A stretch of DNA of 57,633 nucleotides from Rikenellaceae bacterium (GCA_015060015.1 SUZG01000011.1:1-57633), one strand, 5' to 3'; counted from the stretch's first letter, positions 42,248 through 52,404 are shown. Numbers and translations are program-made. Notes: generated by a model from the letters alone, not told the origin.

Positions 42248-44239
42248 CTAAATCCACAACGGATTCTGAATCATATTCGGGTTCTTCAACATCTCCTCAT
42301 TTGGTATTGGCATAAGGTAGTCACGAGGTGTGTTCCAAGTGCGGGTCTGCCAAGTAGTAACCATATAGAAGGTCTTATCGCTGGTACCCAATGAGTTCCA
42401 TCCTGTTACAGGCTTTGTATAGAACTCGTCAGCACGCTTCCAGCGAAGGATGTCATAATATGACTGACCCTCGAAGCAGAGCTCAATCAGACGTTCGGTC
42501 TGAATAATCTCACGCATACCATTCTTGCTGGTATGCCAGCCAGAACGGCTACCAACAATAGTTGCATCACTCCATACCTTCTCCACGTCGGGGATACCGG
42601 CACGGCGACGCACCTTGTTAATATCATCCCAGATTGCCTGTGTAGGTGCTGCAAGATACTCGTTCAAGCACTCGGCACGTAACAGATAGAGGTCTGCCAG
42701 ACGAATCATAGGATATGGGAAGTGTACGGTACGGTTTGCTACGACACCACAAGACTCGGGGTGTACATACTTCTTGATAGCAACACCTGTCCAGAAGAAG
42801 TCGTCCTCACGAGCCTTCTCGCTACGACCACCCGGATCCTCACCGTTACGCAGCTTCAACTCAACGGCCTCCTCCCAAGTACGCCAGATGCAACGGTCAA
42901 CAGCCAGCCAAGCATAGAAACGAGGCTCGCGTTTGAGGTGCATACGTGCAGTCTTGGCATTACCCTGCATATAACCTGCGTGGTAAGAATCGGTCGGAAT
43001 GGTTACAACATCGTACCACTTTGTTTTGTCGTAGTAGGTCTGGTCGTACTCCATAGGCACACCATTCTGTGTGTAGAATCTCTCTGTAATGTTGAGAGAA
43101 GTACCCAACCACTGATGGCTGTAACCGTTATCTACTCTCTCGTAGTCATAACGAATCATACAAGCGTTATGAACACGCAAGTTCTCGTTAGTATTGGCAC
43201 GAGTGTTACCCCAGATAAGCTCCTTGTTCCAGGGCTCGTTGATTGCATAACGCAAGTTGTAGCAAGACTTGATGATATCAGAGCCACCATTCCAGTACTC
43301 TGCATCGAACGAAGGCACATCAGCCTCGCTTGTGAAGTAGAACAAGCTGTGACCCTTGGCCTCGGCAGCCTTGATAGCCTCATCGACAGCCTCATAAGCC
43401 TCCTTCCACTTCTCTGCATCATACTCCTGCGGGAAGAAGTGCACGCCATTCTGATCCACGAAGTCGTGATAGAACTCCGAGTTACCATTGAACAACGGGC
43501 TGGCACGCGTTACCAACACCTTGGCCTTGATAGCCTTGGCGATAACAGATGTAATCTGACCCAACCACAACGAAGAGGTTGATGACTGCAAGATATTGCG
43601 GTCGGTACCGTCCTCTTTGTAAAGAACCTCGTCAAGAAGACCCAGAACATACTGGAAGCACTCCTCAACGGGCTGACGCTTACGGCGTACTACATCCAAT
43701 GCATCACCTGAATTTACGTTCTTGTCATTAATGATGATAGGACCATAAAGGCGGATGAGGAAGTAGTGATAGTATGCCTTCAATACCTTAATCTGGGCAA
43801 TCCAGTTGGTTCTCTCCTCATCCTCCAAGCCGATGATAGGCTCGCCCGATACGAGGTAATCCAACACGATGTTACACATACGCAACGCCTCATAGTAGTC
43901 CATACCATTCATCTCACCATTCCAGTAAGCAAGCAATGGCTGCTGTGTGTTGTTCCAGCCACGCATAATCTTGTTACCAGTGCAGTAAGTCTTAGTATTC
44001 TGCACACTCGCATCCATACGTTCAACGAACTCATCGCCAAGCATCTGCATACCAGAGTGTACGTGGAAGTTGTTTGGCAGATATGAGTAGCAATCCACCA
44101 AAGCACTATATGCCTTCTCTTTGGTCTCGAACAGGTCCTCCAACTTTGTTACGTTGTCGGGAACGATGTCCAAGTAGTGGCAGCCCGTAGCGAAAAGAGC
44201 TGCTACTGATAATATAATTGTACTAAAAATCTTTTTCAT
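42248..44239 (-). CDS. SusD/RagB-family nutrient-binding lipoprotein
   Basis: A 663-residue lipoprotein (Cys20 in FATGCHYLD). SusD hallmarks: N-terminal DYLDIVPDN-like segment, the helical TPR-like core with YYHYFLIRLYGPIII near 157, the VRRRAGIP motif near 560 and C-terminal RDYLMPIPNEEM. It caps the SusC barrel and binds the ligand. At 663 residues it is longer than typical SusD (about 550), with inserts between 300 and 480. It lies 13 bases after susC. Confidence 0.93.
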   Translation of the reverse strand: MKKIFSTIILSVAALFATGCHYLDIVPDNVTKLEDLFETKEKAYSALVDCYSYLPNNFHVHSGMQMLGDEFVERMDASVQNTKTYCTGNKIMRGWNNTQQPLLAYWNGEMNGMDYYEALRMCNIVLDYLVSGEPIIGLEDEERTNWIAQIKVLKAYYHYFLIRLYGPIIINDKNVNSGDALDVVRRKRQPVEECFQYVLGLLDEVLYKEDGTDRNILQSSTSSLWLGQITSVIAKAIKAKVLVTRASPLFNGNSEFYHDFVDQNGVHFFPQEYDAEKWKEAYEAVDEAIKAAEAKGHSLFYFTSEADVPSFDAEYWNGGSDIIKSCYNLRYAINEPWNKELIWGNTRANTNENLRVHNACMIRYDYERVDNGYSHQWLGTSLNITERFYTQNGVPMEYDQTYYDKTKWYDVVTIPTDSYHAGYMQGNAKTARMHLKREPRFYAWLAVDRCIWRTWEEAVELKLRNGEDPGGRSEKAREDDFFWTGVAIKKYVHPESCGVVANRTVHFPYPMIRLADLYLLRAECLNEYLAAPTQAIWDDINKVRRRAGIPDVEKVWSDATIVGSRSGWHTSKNGMREIIQTERLIELCFEGQSYYDILRWKRADEFYTKPVTGWNSLGTSDKTFYMVTTWQTRTWNTPRDYLMPIPNEEMLKNPNMIQNPLWI

Positions 44240-44252
44240 ATAAGCGTATCGT

Positions 44253-47200
44253 TTAGAATGTCATATGAACACCAACACTGAATACTCGCTGCAAGGGGTA
44301 ACCCAAACCGTTGCTACCCATCTCGATATCCCACTCCTCGAAGTCATCAATCTTGAAGAGGTTAGAGCTTGAGAAATAGATACGAGCACTCTGAATAGCC
44401 TTTGTCTTCTTCAACCACTTCTCGGGGAAGGTATAACCAACCTCCAAGGTCTTCAAACGGAAGATACGTCCGTTACGCAACCACCAGCTTGACTGCTGGA
44501 TGTTGTTCTCGTTGGTTGTGGTTGACAAACGAGGCCAGAAAGTCTCCGATACGGGATTATCTACACTCCAGTGGTCCTCTGCCACGATAGACAAGGTGTT
44601 ACGACGGCCAATAAATGGCGACACACCTGCTCTATCGATGTAGAACGATACCAAATCCTGACCCTGTGCAAACGCCGAGATATCGAATCCCTTGTAGCCG
44701 ATTGAAAGACCGACACCATAGTTAATCTCGGGCGATGTAGGATAACCCATTGGCACCATATCATCCTCGGTAATTACACCATCGTCATTGATATCCTTAT
44801 ATTTGATATCACCGGGACGCAACACACCCCAATTCTGTGAAGGTGAGTTGTCGATATCCGACTGGTCGATGAACAGACGTTCTGCAAAATAACCCCAAGT
44901 CTGATTTACGGGGTGTCCCACGCGTGAACGCCAAGGATAGCTGTAGTTAGGCTCGGGAGCCACGCGAATCTCTGCACCTGCATAGGTAAAGTTGAAACGA
45001 CCCTGTACGAAGAGGCCATTTGACCAGCCCTTCTTGATATCGATAGAACCATCGATACCACCTGACTCTACCTCACCGAGGTTACCATAAACATCGGCGG
45101 TAAGACCCATTGAAGGCGGAAGGTTCTCACGCTTCATATAGATATGTGAACGATACTCGTGGAAGTACTCGACCTGAAAGTCAATCATATTGGCGATATT
45201 CATCTCCAAACCGATGTTCTGCTTCTCTGAAATCTCCCACTGGATATCGTTATTGGCATCACGGCCGATAGTGAAACCGCCGTAGCCATTATTGAAGTTC
45301 TGACCGAAGACATAACCCGGACCACCGTGGCCAATATGTGAGAGGAACAAGAAACGGTCTGCACCGATGTTGTCGTTACCCACACGACCCCACGAATACT
45401 TAAACTTCAACTTCGGAATTACGCGGTTGATACCGCCATCCTGCCAGAACTTCTCGTTTGAAATCATATAACCCACAGCCACAGCGGGGAACAGACCCCA
45501 ACGGTGACTCTTGTGGAACTTCTCCGAGCCGTTGTAAGTCAAAGAGGCCTCAATCATATAACGACCCTTGTAACCATAGGTTGCACGACCGCGAAGACCC
45601 TGATTACGGAAAGGCAGTGACTCCTCAATTGTCGAACCGCTGGTGTTGCGATCCTCATCCATTGTGTAGATGAACTGTGCTGTAACATCGTGAGCATCTG
45701 CAAATGTGCGGTTATAGTGTAAGCCCAACTCGTAGTATGAACGATAGTGTGTTGTATTGGCATTCGATGGTGCACCCAATGCCTCGCTACCCTCCTGGAT
45801 ATTGACCAAGGTATAGACATCATTCACACTGTCATACTCGCCCAAAGTATAGTAGTAGGGGCTGTATGAACGGCTGGTCATATTTGAAGCCTCCGCACCG
45901 ATAGATGCCTTTGCACGGAACAACAAGCCCTGTGTCACGAAGTTAAGATCCTGCTCCAAAGTGGCCTGTGTGATGATGTTACTTGCAAAACCATCACGGA
46001 AACCGCGTACCATCTCGGCATAGGGGTTAGCCATAGCGTTATCAGAGTCACGACCAAACAATACGTGGCGAACAAACTGGTGCTCCTCATCGGGCTGCCA
46101 AACCATCGGGAACTCAACGGGGTTACCACCCATTACAGAGTTAAAGATGGTTGTTGCCTCATGCAACGGACCGTTATAATCCTGGAAGATAGAGTTAAGG
46201 TTGATATCGAAGCGTGTTGTACGCGTCAGATTCACATTAATCTTCGCCAAGATGTTATAACGATTGATATCGATATTGTTGCGGAAGTTATTCAGGTCGT
46301 TATCCTTCAAGATACCGGTATCGCGGTCCCAGGCAAGGGCCATATAGTAACGAGCTACCTTACCACCACCACTTGCGTTGATTGCGTAGTGAGAGTTGTA
46401 GGTAAAGTTCTCGAACATAGCGTCATACCAGTTGATATTGGGATAAATCATTGAGTTTACACCCGCAATGGTACCGGCAATCTTGTCTGATGAATAGCGG
46501 GGAGGCGACAGCGGGTTATCGTTATACAAAGCTTCATTATAGAGCTTCATATAAGTAACGCCATCAACCGTCTCGGGCAACATTGTAGGCATTGAGAAAC
46601 GAGACTCGTGGCGGAACGAAATCGCCAGCTTACCCTCGCGACCCATCTTTGTCGTTACCGAGATAACACCATTCGCACCCTTCGAACCATAAAGAGCCGC
46701 AGCTGTTGCGTCCTTCATGATAGAGAAGTTCTCGATGTTGTCGGGGTCCACCTGTGCCAACTCGTTAGCCGACACCTCGAAGCCGTCCAACAAAATCATC
46801 GGCGACTGTGCATAACCGAAGGTGGTCACACCACGAATGAAGAACTCGGCGTTATCCTTACCGGGCTCACCGCTTCGCTGATATGAAATCAAACCAGCAA
46901 CACGACCGGCCAACGCCGTAGTAAGGTTACTTGACGGAACGCGAAGGTCTTTCGGACTGATCGTCTCGATAGAGGCCACGATAGACTCCTTCTTCTGCTC
47001 AACGAAACCTGTTACGACAATCTCCTCCATCTCGGCAAGGGGCTGCATATTGACAACGATGTTGCTCTTACCCTTTACCTCAACGTCCTGGTCGATAAAA
47101 CCAAGATAACTCACTTCAAGAACATCACGGTCTGAAACCTCCAACGCGAACTTACCGTCTGCATCGGTAATAGCTCCGTTGGGGCGTCCTTTAATCAAAA

Positions 47201-47387
47201 CCGTTGCTCCTGGCAATGGATAACCCTTATCATCAAGGACCTGTCCGGTTACCGAACGCTTACCTTGCTGAGAGGTTTCCTCCATAGGCACACCTACCTC
47301 TGCGTCTGCGGCCATTACAGGCGTTGCGTTTGACAGCAACATTCCGCAGAACAGCAAAGACAATCCATAGTAGAGTGTTTTCCTCAT
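44253..47387 (-). CDS. SusC/RagA-family TonB-linked outer-membrane transporter
   Basis: A 1044-residue receptor: signal peptide (1-26), carboxypeptidase-like domain (45-130, VTGQVLDDKGYPLPGATVLIKG), plug (135-270, with the SusC signature near GVISVTTKMGREG) and barrel ending in VGVHMTF. It imports an oligomer through the outer membrane with the SusD protein downstream. No sigma/anti-sigma pair or hybrid sensor lies nearby. A promoter and a 250-base leader with a 5' hairpin precede it. Confidence 0.94.
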   Translation of the reverse strand: MRKTLYYGLSLLFCGMLLSNATPVMAADAEVGVPMEETSQQGKRSVTGQVLDDKGYPLPGATVLIKGRPNGAITDADGKFALEVSDRDVLEVSYLGFIDQDVEVKGKSNIVVNMQPLAEMEEIVVTGFVEQKKESIVASIETISPKDLRVPSSNLTTALAGRVAGLISYQRSGEPGKDNAEFFIRGVTTFGYAQSPMILLDGFEVSANELAQVDPDNIENFSIMKDATAAALYGSKGANGVISVTTKMGREGKLAISFRHESRFSMPTMLPETVDGVTYMKLYNEALYNDNPLSPPRYSSDKIAGTIAGVNSMIYPNINWYDAMFENFTYNSHYAINASGGGKVARYYMALAWDRDTGILKDNDLNNFRNNIDINRYNILAKINVNLTRTTRFDINLNSIFQDYNGPLHEATTIFNSVMGGNPVEFPMVWQPDEEHQFVRHVLFGRDSDNAMANPYAEMVRGFRDGFASNIITQATLEQDLNFVTQGLLFRAKASIGAEASNMTSRSYSPYYYTLGEYDSVNDVYTLVNIQEGSEALGAPSNANTTHYRSYYELGLHYNRTFADAHDVTAQFIYTMDEDRNTSGSTIEESLPFRNQGLRGRATYGYKGRYMIEASLTYNGSEKFHKSHRWGLFPAVAVGYMISNEKFWQDGGINRVIPKLKFKYSWGRVGNDNIGADRFLFLSHIGHGGPGYVFGQNFNNGYGGFTIGRDANNDIQWEISEKQNIGLEMNIANMIDFQVEYFHEYRSHIYMKRENLPPSMGLTADVYGNLGEVESGGIDGSIDIKKGWSNGLFVQGRFNFTYAGAEIRVAPEPNYSYPWRSRVGHPVNQTWGYFAERLFIDQSDIDNSPSQNWGVLRPGDIKYKDINDDGVITEDDMVPMGYPTSPEINYGVGLSIGYKGFDISAFAQGQDLVSFYIDRAGVSPFIGRRNTLSIVAEDHWSVDNPVSETFWPRLSTTTNENNIQQSSWWLRNGRIFRLKTLEVGYTFPEKWLKKTKAIQSARIYFSSSNLFKIDDFEEWDIEMGSNGLGYPLQRVFSVGVHMTF

Positions 47388-47642
47388 AATGAAAAGTTTT
47401 AATTAATTAATTTTGTTAGTTATTTTATTTTGTAGTTAGCACACTGTCTTCGGTTGTCTTGCCACGCGGCAACTTAATAACACACGACTAACCGTTTTTA
47501 ATCTTACATTTTATCGCTTACAACTTTCAAATTATAAAATCAGCCATCGTTCTCTGTCGCCCCTAAAGAGGACAAAAATAGGCAAGCCGTGATACAAATT
47601 TGAAATAACCCGCTTCACATAAGGGCATAACATGCCCATAAG
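47388..47642 (-). ncRNA. Long 5' leader of the susC operon
   Basis: About 255 untranslated bases between the predicted start and the susC ATG. At the 5' end TTCAC/GTGAA (47614-47618 with 47643-47647) encloses GGGCAT/ATGCCC (47623-47628 with 47632-47637) with symmetrical internal loops; near the 3' end is TTGCC-acgc-GGCAA (47459-47472). Long leaders of SusCD operons are known targets of sRNA control in Bacteroides, which is a possible role here. Confidence 0.5.
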
Positions 47643-47647
47643 GTGAA

Positions 47648-47678
47648 CAAAGTTAAGTTTTTTCGGCGTCAGGGCAAT
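47648..47678 (-). promoter_or_regulatory. Promoter of the susC operon
   Basis: Minus strand ATTG (47675-47678), exactly 19 bases, then TAACTTTG (47648-47655). It abuts the 5' hairpin of the leader. Confidence 0.7.
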
Positions 47679-48147
47679 GACTTTTTTGATTTATTAACTA
47701 ACTATTTTGATATAGATTTTTTTTAATAATAAATACCGTCAGCAGAGATTGCCGAACAACAACATTTCTCATTACGTTTATTTTCAGCACCTTTCAAGCA
47801 ATAGCACGACTCAAGCAGCCCTCTTAACCAGCGCCAAAAGCTATCGATAATGCTAACTTTCGGCGGGGTGCATACAAGACAACATTGCCTCAAAAATGCA
47901 CAAAATAGTCTAAATACTTTCTCAAATGTTTTTCTATCTGGGCATAAGATAGGGCTCTTCGCCGAGCAAGCTATACACAATCGGAGAGCCACCCAAAGTA
48001 GCCGAAGCAGCGAGAAGCTCACACAATACCCGTATTACAAAATAAAACTGCAAAAAGCATTTGACACACAAACACTTTTTGCAGTAAAAGCACTATATTT
48101 TTCGAATTTATACTACAAAATGAAACCCAAATCCATATTTTGAGGCA
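47679..48147. other. Intergenic region between mqnD and susC
   Basis: No gene supported. It contains a perfect 10-bp inverted repeat CTGCAAAAAG (48048-48057) / CTTTTTGCAG (48075-48084) with a 17-base loop, 64 bases past the end of mqnD, which may terminate it. A leftward 99-codon frame at 47723-48022 is Cys-rich and not credible. Nothing else is seen. Confidence 0.45.
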
Positions 48148-48924
48148 TTAAAACTCTTCCAGACCTGTCAAGGTAGCAAGTGCAAGGCGTCCTGAATCAC
48201 CCAACGAGAGGGAATATTCATTCACGAACAGCTCGATATGTTGATTTATAACATCGTCGTCAAGTTCCTGTGCGTGCTGCTTCACGAACTCTCGCGAGGC
48301 CATAGGATTGGCAAAAGCGAACTCAATACTGCGTCGCAAAACCCTCTCAAAAGTCTCAAACAGCGAGGCATCAAGCTCTCGTCTTGCCACAATTCCACCC
48401 AGCGGAAGCGGCAGATTTGTCCTCTCCTCCCACAGCAGACCGAGGTCGGCGACAAGCTCCAAATTTCGCTTCGCATAGACAAAACGCCCCTCGTGGATCA
48501 GCACTCCTGCATCAAAATCGCCACGTTCAACAGCCTCGGCAATAGATGAAAAGAGCATCGGCTCGCGTTGCTCAATCGCAGGCATAAGCCTGCCAATCAA
48601 AGCATTAGCCGTTGTATAGACCCCCGGCACAGCTATTCGCTTAATCGGGCTATCCTCTCCCTTGCGACGCACCAGCAGAGGCCCATTGCCACGCCCCAGA
48701 GCCGCACCGCAATCAAGTATACGATAGTGCTGCGTAATAGCGGGCAAAATGGCACAACTTATCTTGCTGATATCGGGCTCACACGCCAACACCCCGCGAT
48801 TCAGCTCCTCAATATCACGATAGACGACATCGAAGGTCAGGCCCTCACAGTCGATACGCCCGTTTATCAGGGCATCGAACATAAACGTATCGTTAGGACA
48901 CGGAGAAATGGCAAGTCTTAACAT
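48148..48924 (-). CDS. mqnD: 1,4-dihydroxy-6-naphthoate synthase MqnD
   Basis: A 258-residue enzyme that acts late in the futalosine route of menaquinone synthesis, splitting cyclic de-hypoxanthine futalosine. It has the periplasmic-binding-protein fold with the family N-terminus LAISPCPNDTFMFDAL, the CxxDISKIS segment near 50 and VPGVYTTANAL near 105. ATG at 48924 is preferred over 15 upstream codons, since homologues start at this motif; it then lies 4 bases after the small membrane protein gene. MqnB is encoded just upstream in the same run. Confidence 0.9.
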   Translation of the reverse strand: MLRLAISPCPNDTFMFDALINGRIDCEGLTFDVVYRDIEELNRGVLACEPDISKISCAILPAITQHYRILDCGAALGRGNGPLLVRRKGEDSPIKRIAVPGVYTTANALIGRLMPAIEQREPMLFSSIAEAVERGDFDAGVLIHEGRFVYAKRNLELVADLGLLWEERTNLPLPLGGIVARRELDASLFETFERVLRRSIEFAFANPMASREFVKQHAQELDDDVINQHIELFVNEYSLSLGDSGRLALATLTGLEEF

Positions 48925-48928
48925 ATTA

Positions 48929-49123
48929 TTACTCCTTTTTACCGTGCTTATGGCCCGATATAAAACCAAGAATCCAGCCTATAACGAAGGTTATAATGGC
49001 AAAAAACAGTGCCGTTCCAAGACGCGAAATCATCAAGCCTAAATCTTGCCAAAAGATTAGCATCAGCACCACCGCAGCCACAACAAGCAGGCTGAAAACA
49101 ATAAATTTAGCCTTTGTACTCAT
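48929..49123 (-). CDS. Small two-helix membrane protein (64 aa)
   Basis: Sixty-four residues with two hydrophobic helices (8-27 and 35-55) and a His/Lys-rich tail. It resembles LapA-like small envelope proteins. It sits between mqnB and mqnD in the same orientation with gaps of 19 and 4 bases. No role in quinone synthesis is known. Confidence 0.7.
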   Translation of the reverse strand: MSTKAKFIVFSLLVVAAVVLMLIFWQDLGLMISRLGTALFFAIITFVIGWILGFISGHKHGKKE

Positions 49124-49142
49124 ATTTTTTACAGGTTAATAG

Positions 49143-49685
49143 TTACTCCTTAAAGAGCTGTGCCACGACAGCTCCCAGCGATGTTACAGCATCGTCTATA
49201 CGCCACTCCGACCTCTCATCGCCCACACGATTTGAGATGGCTCGGATGTGGTAAAACTCTTCAACGCCAAGCGACTCACACGCCGCCGCAACACCAGCAC
49301 CTTCCATCTGCTCAATGCAGGGCATATCTTGATTTTCAACCAGATATGGCAACGAATCGCCCGTATGGTTTACCGTCAGCGAACACACCGCAGCCAGACC
49401 ATCCACAGCCTTCGCCCCGTAACTCCTGGCATACGCCTCGGGAAGGCCGGCAACGGCATCATTCACCACTGCAACCACCTGTCCCGTCTGCAAGCGTGCA
49501 TCACACGCCCCCGCAATACCACACAACACCACTCGCTTGGGGTTTATCGCGGCGATATAGGCAAACGCCATAGATGTAGCCTCTGCCATCCCGACACCGA
49601 TGACTCTCACATAGGCATCGGGACGCAGCGTGCGAAAAACGGAGGCCTCCGCCTCCGTAGGAAAATAGAAATGAGTATTATCCAT
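49143..49685 (-). CDS. mqnB: Futalosine hydrolase MqnB
   Basis: A 180-residue nucleosidase of the purine nucleoside phosphorylase fold. VLCGIAGACD near 54, EQMEGAGVAAAC near 125 with the catalytic Glu, and ISNRVGDERSEW near 151 fit futalosine hydrolase, which removes hypoxanthine from futalosine. It is shorter than many homologues (about 200-220) at the N-terminus. Linkage with mqnD supports the assignment over a generic MTA/SAH nucleosidase. Gap to pepP is 6 bases. Confidence 0.88.
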   Translation of the reverse strand: MDNTHFYFPTEAEASVFRTLRPDAYVRVIGVGMAEATSMAFAYIAAINPKRVVLCGIAGACDARLQTGQVVAVVNDAVAGLPEAYARSYGAKAVDGLAAVCSLTVNHTGDSLPYLVENQDMPCIEQMEGAGVAAACESLGVEEFYHIRAISNRVGDERSEWRIDDAVTSLGAVVAQLFKE

Positions 49686-49691
49686 CGTGTA

Positions 49692-51086
49692 TTACTCCTG
49701 GCCAACCATAGCCTCAACATCCTCGACAGCGATAGGAATAATCTTATCGCCCATAATCTTTGAGCCTGCCTCGGTTACAATGAGGTCATCCTCCAAGCGG
49801 ATACCACCGAAGTCACGATACTCATCCAGCTTATCGTAGTTCACAATACCCTTCAACTTACCCTCTGAACGATACTTGTCGATAAGTGCCGGCACGAAGT
49901 AGATACCCGGCTCATCAGACAACACAGTACCCGGCATCAGTCGCCAATACTGGCGTGTGATGCAACAAGCCGATGCCTTTGCTCGGTCGATAATGTCGGC
50001 AAAGCTGAAACTACGTTCCCCGATATTCTCGCAGTCGTGCACATCCAAGCCCATACCATGTCCCAGGCCGTGAGGCATAAAGAGGAAACCGGCACCTGCC
50101 GCCATAGCATCCTCCACCGAGCCTCGCACCAGATCCAGAGTCTTCAAGCCCTCCAACAGCGTACGTTGAGCAACATCGGAGTACTCCATATACATCATAC
50201 CGGGACGCAGAGCCGCAGCAGCGTCATCGTGTGCCTTCAATACTATATTGTAGATATCCTTCTGCTTCTGTGTGAACTTGCCATTCACGGGGAATGTACG
50301 GGTATGGTCTGACACATAGCCGTTCACATGCTCACCACCGCAGTCACACAGCAACAGACGACCACTCTCCATAATGCCCGAATGGTTATGATTGTGCAGA
50401 ACCTCGCCGTGCTGCGAGAGGATAGTGGTAAACGATGGGCCTGTACCATAGGTAAAAGACTTGCCATCAACAATACCTGCTACCTCGTGTTCCGAACGAC
50501 CCACGCGTGTAGCACGCATAGCAGCGGTGTGCATCTGATAGCCAATCTCGAAGGCCTCCTCCATAGCGGCAATCTCCTCCGGACCCTTCTTCTCACGCAT
50601 CTCTGCTACGGCAAACAGCAAATCGAGTGATTTGCGTGCGTGCAACATAGACGGAGCAATACCCAGCAAGTCGCTGAGCATCAGTTTTGTCTCGCCACGA
50701 TATGGAGGCAGATAGTGGACATCGCGACCCAAAGCGATAGCCTTCTGAATATCGACAGCCAACGCTGCCATAGGCTTCGCATTGGCAACACCCACCTCGG
50801 CTGCCAAATCGCGGATAGTAGCCTGCGGGCCCATCCAGATAATATCATCCACGGTAAAGTCGTCGCCATACAAAACCTCCTCGCCCGTATCGGCATCGAT
50901 AGTAGCCACCAGCAAAGGCACATTGTGGCCAAAGTAGTAGAGGAACGTAGAGTCCTGACGGAAATGATAGGCGTTGTTGGGGTAGTTGAGTGGTGACTCC
51001 ACATTACCCGGAAGAAGAATAAGGCCCTGCCCTACTCTGCGACGCAACTCCTCACGACGCTTTGAATAAATCTCTGCTGTAAACAT
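49692..51086 (-). CDS. pepP: Xaa-Pro aminopeptidase (aminopeptidase P)
   Basis: A 464-residue M24 metallopeptidase. N-terminal AMP_N domain (1-135, ILLPGN and FRQDSTFLYYFG), then the pita-bread domain with metal ligands in LCDCGGEHVNGYVSDHTRTFP, GLGHGMGLDVHD, LSDEPGIY and GGIRLEDD. It removes N-terminal residues next to proline. It belongs to the leftward run with mqnB and the U32 gene. Confidence 0.93.
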   Translation of the reverse strand: MFTAEIYSKRREELRRRVGQGLILLPGNVESPLNYPNNAYHFRQDSTFLYYFGHNVPLLVATIDADTGEEVLYGDDFTVDDIIWMGPQATIRDLAAEVGVANAKPMAALAVDIQKAIALGRDVHYLPPYRGETKLMLSDLLGIAPSMLHARKSLDLLFAVAEMREKKGPEEIAAMEEAFEIGYQMHTAAMRATRVGRSEHEVAGIVDGKSFTYGTGPSFTTILSQHGEVLHNHNHSGIMESGRLLLCDCGGEHVNGYVSDHTRTFPVNGKFTQKQKDIYNIVLKAHDDAAAALRPGMMYMEYSDVAQRTLLEGLKTLDLVRGSVEDAMAAGAGFLFMPHGLGHGMGLDVHDCENIGERSFSFADIIDRAKASACCITRQYWRLMPGTVLSDEPGIYFVPALIDKYRSEGKLKGIVNYDKLDEYRDFGGIRLEDDLIVTEAGSKIMGDKIIPIAVEDVEAMVGQE

Positions 51087-51133
51087 ATTTTTCCTATTTT
51101 TATTTGTTATAATTCTCTTTGTCTTGTCCGTTG

Positions 51134-52396
51134 CTACTGCACCATCTCGTCTGATACGGGCACCATTTTATACAATTTGTCGCCACGACGCAACAGCTGT
51201 GGTACTTTTATAGAGCAATAGACACCCTGCGGCACCTGCTCGACAACCTTCTCGTGAAGCGTCAAACCCTCGGCACGCTGCTCAACAGCACCCGTAGTCT
51301 CACCCAACCACAAGAGTTGCTCTCCCTCGGCAATGGGGGCCGCCTCGACCAACACCTCGGCAACGCTTATCTTCTTGAAGAAGTTGGTAACCTTGCCGAC
51401 ATAGACCTTGCGTTCGGTAGCCGCCGAGCCATAGTGGTTGCAATGCTCGGCAATATCCTTGCCAGCATAATAGCCCTGCCAGAATCCGCGATTGAAGACC
51501 GTAGAGAGCCTCTCTTTCAGCTCTGCGGCATATTCGGGAGTATATTTGCCGGCCTCCATAGCACGCAGTGCGGCATCATAACACTCCACAACACGCTTTA
51601 CATATTCGGCACCTCGGGCACGACCCTCAATTTTCAACACACGCACACCCGCACCGATAAACCTGTCCAGAAAATCTATCGTACACAAATCCTTCGGCGA
51701 GAGGACATAGCGACCATCAACAGCCAACTCACGCCCCGTCTGCATATCGGTTATGAGATATTTGCGGCGACATATCTGACGACAAGCACCACGATTGGCC
51801 GAGCAATGCTCCTCGTGCTCACTCAAATAGCACTTGCCCGAAATAGACATACACAATGCACCATGGGCAAACATCTCGATACGCACCGGCTCACCCTTCG
51901 GGCCTACAATCTCGTTTTCGCGTATCTCGCGAGAGATATGTGCCACCTGTTCTAGACTCAACTCGCGGGCCAGAACAACCACATCGGCCCACTGTGCATA
52001 GAACTTCACCGTCTCGGCGTTTGAGATGTTGCACTGCGTAGAGATATGCACCTCCATACCCACTCGGCGGGCATACATTATGGCGGCTATATCGGCTGCG
52101 ATAATTGCATCAACACCCTCCTTGACAGCTCGGTCGATGATGGCACACATATCCTGCATCTCGTTATCGTAGAGAATGGTATTGACCGTAAGGTAGGTCT
52201 TGACACCCGCCTCGTGTGCTATGCGGACAATTTCAGCCAAATCGTCAAGTGTGAAGTTCACCGAAGAACGGGCTCTCATATTCAGCACCCCGACACCGAA
52301 ATATATAGCATCAGCACCCGCCGCAATGGCTGCGTGCAACGACTCCATACACCCTACGGGGGCCATAATCTCTATATCTTTTCTCGAAATATTCAT
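51134..52396 (-). CDS. U32 family (TrhP/RlhA-like) RNA hydroxylation protein
   Basis: A 420-residue protein of the U32 family. IMAPVGCMESLHAAIAAGADAIYFG at the N-terminus, FAHGALCMSISGKCYLS near 180 with clustered Cys (a further pair in ANRGACRQICRR) and the C-terminal beta domain match YegQ/TrhP, which with prephenate-derived cofactor makes hydroxyuridine in tRNA; RlhA acts on 23S rRNA. The older name peptidase U32 is misleading. ATG 52396 is used instead of a TTG at 52402. It begins 8 bases after the polyprenyl synthase gene. Confidence 0.87.
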   Translation of the reverse strand: MNISRKDIEIMAPVGCMESLHAAIAAGADAIYFGVGVLNMRARSSVNFTLDDLAEIVRIAHEAGVKTYLTVNTILYDNEMQDMCAIIDRAVKEGVDAIIAADIAAIMYARRVGMEVHISTQCNISNAETVKFYAQWADVVVLARELSLEQVAHISREIRENEIVGPKGEPVRIEMFAHGALCMSISGKCYLSEHEEHCSANRGACRQICRRKYLITDMQTGRELAVDGRYVLSPKDLCTIDFLDRFIGAGVRVLKIEGRARGAEYVKRVVECYDAALRAMEAGKYTPEYAAELKERLSTVFNRGFWQGYYAGKDIAEHCNHYGSAATERKVYVGKVTNFFKKISVAEVLVEAAPIAEGEQLLWLGETTGAVEQRAEGLTLHEKVVEQVPQGVYCSIKVPQLLRRGDKLYKMVPVSDEMVQ

Positions 52397-52404
52397 CTTC
52401 AAAA

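Noticed and set aside
47723..48022. Leftward 99-residue frame upstream of susC
   Set aside because: Odd composition (very Cys- and Arg-rich), no promoter or neighbour logic; read as intergenic.
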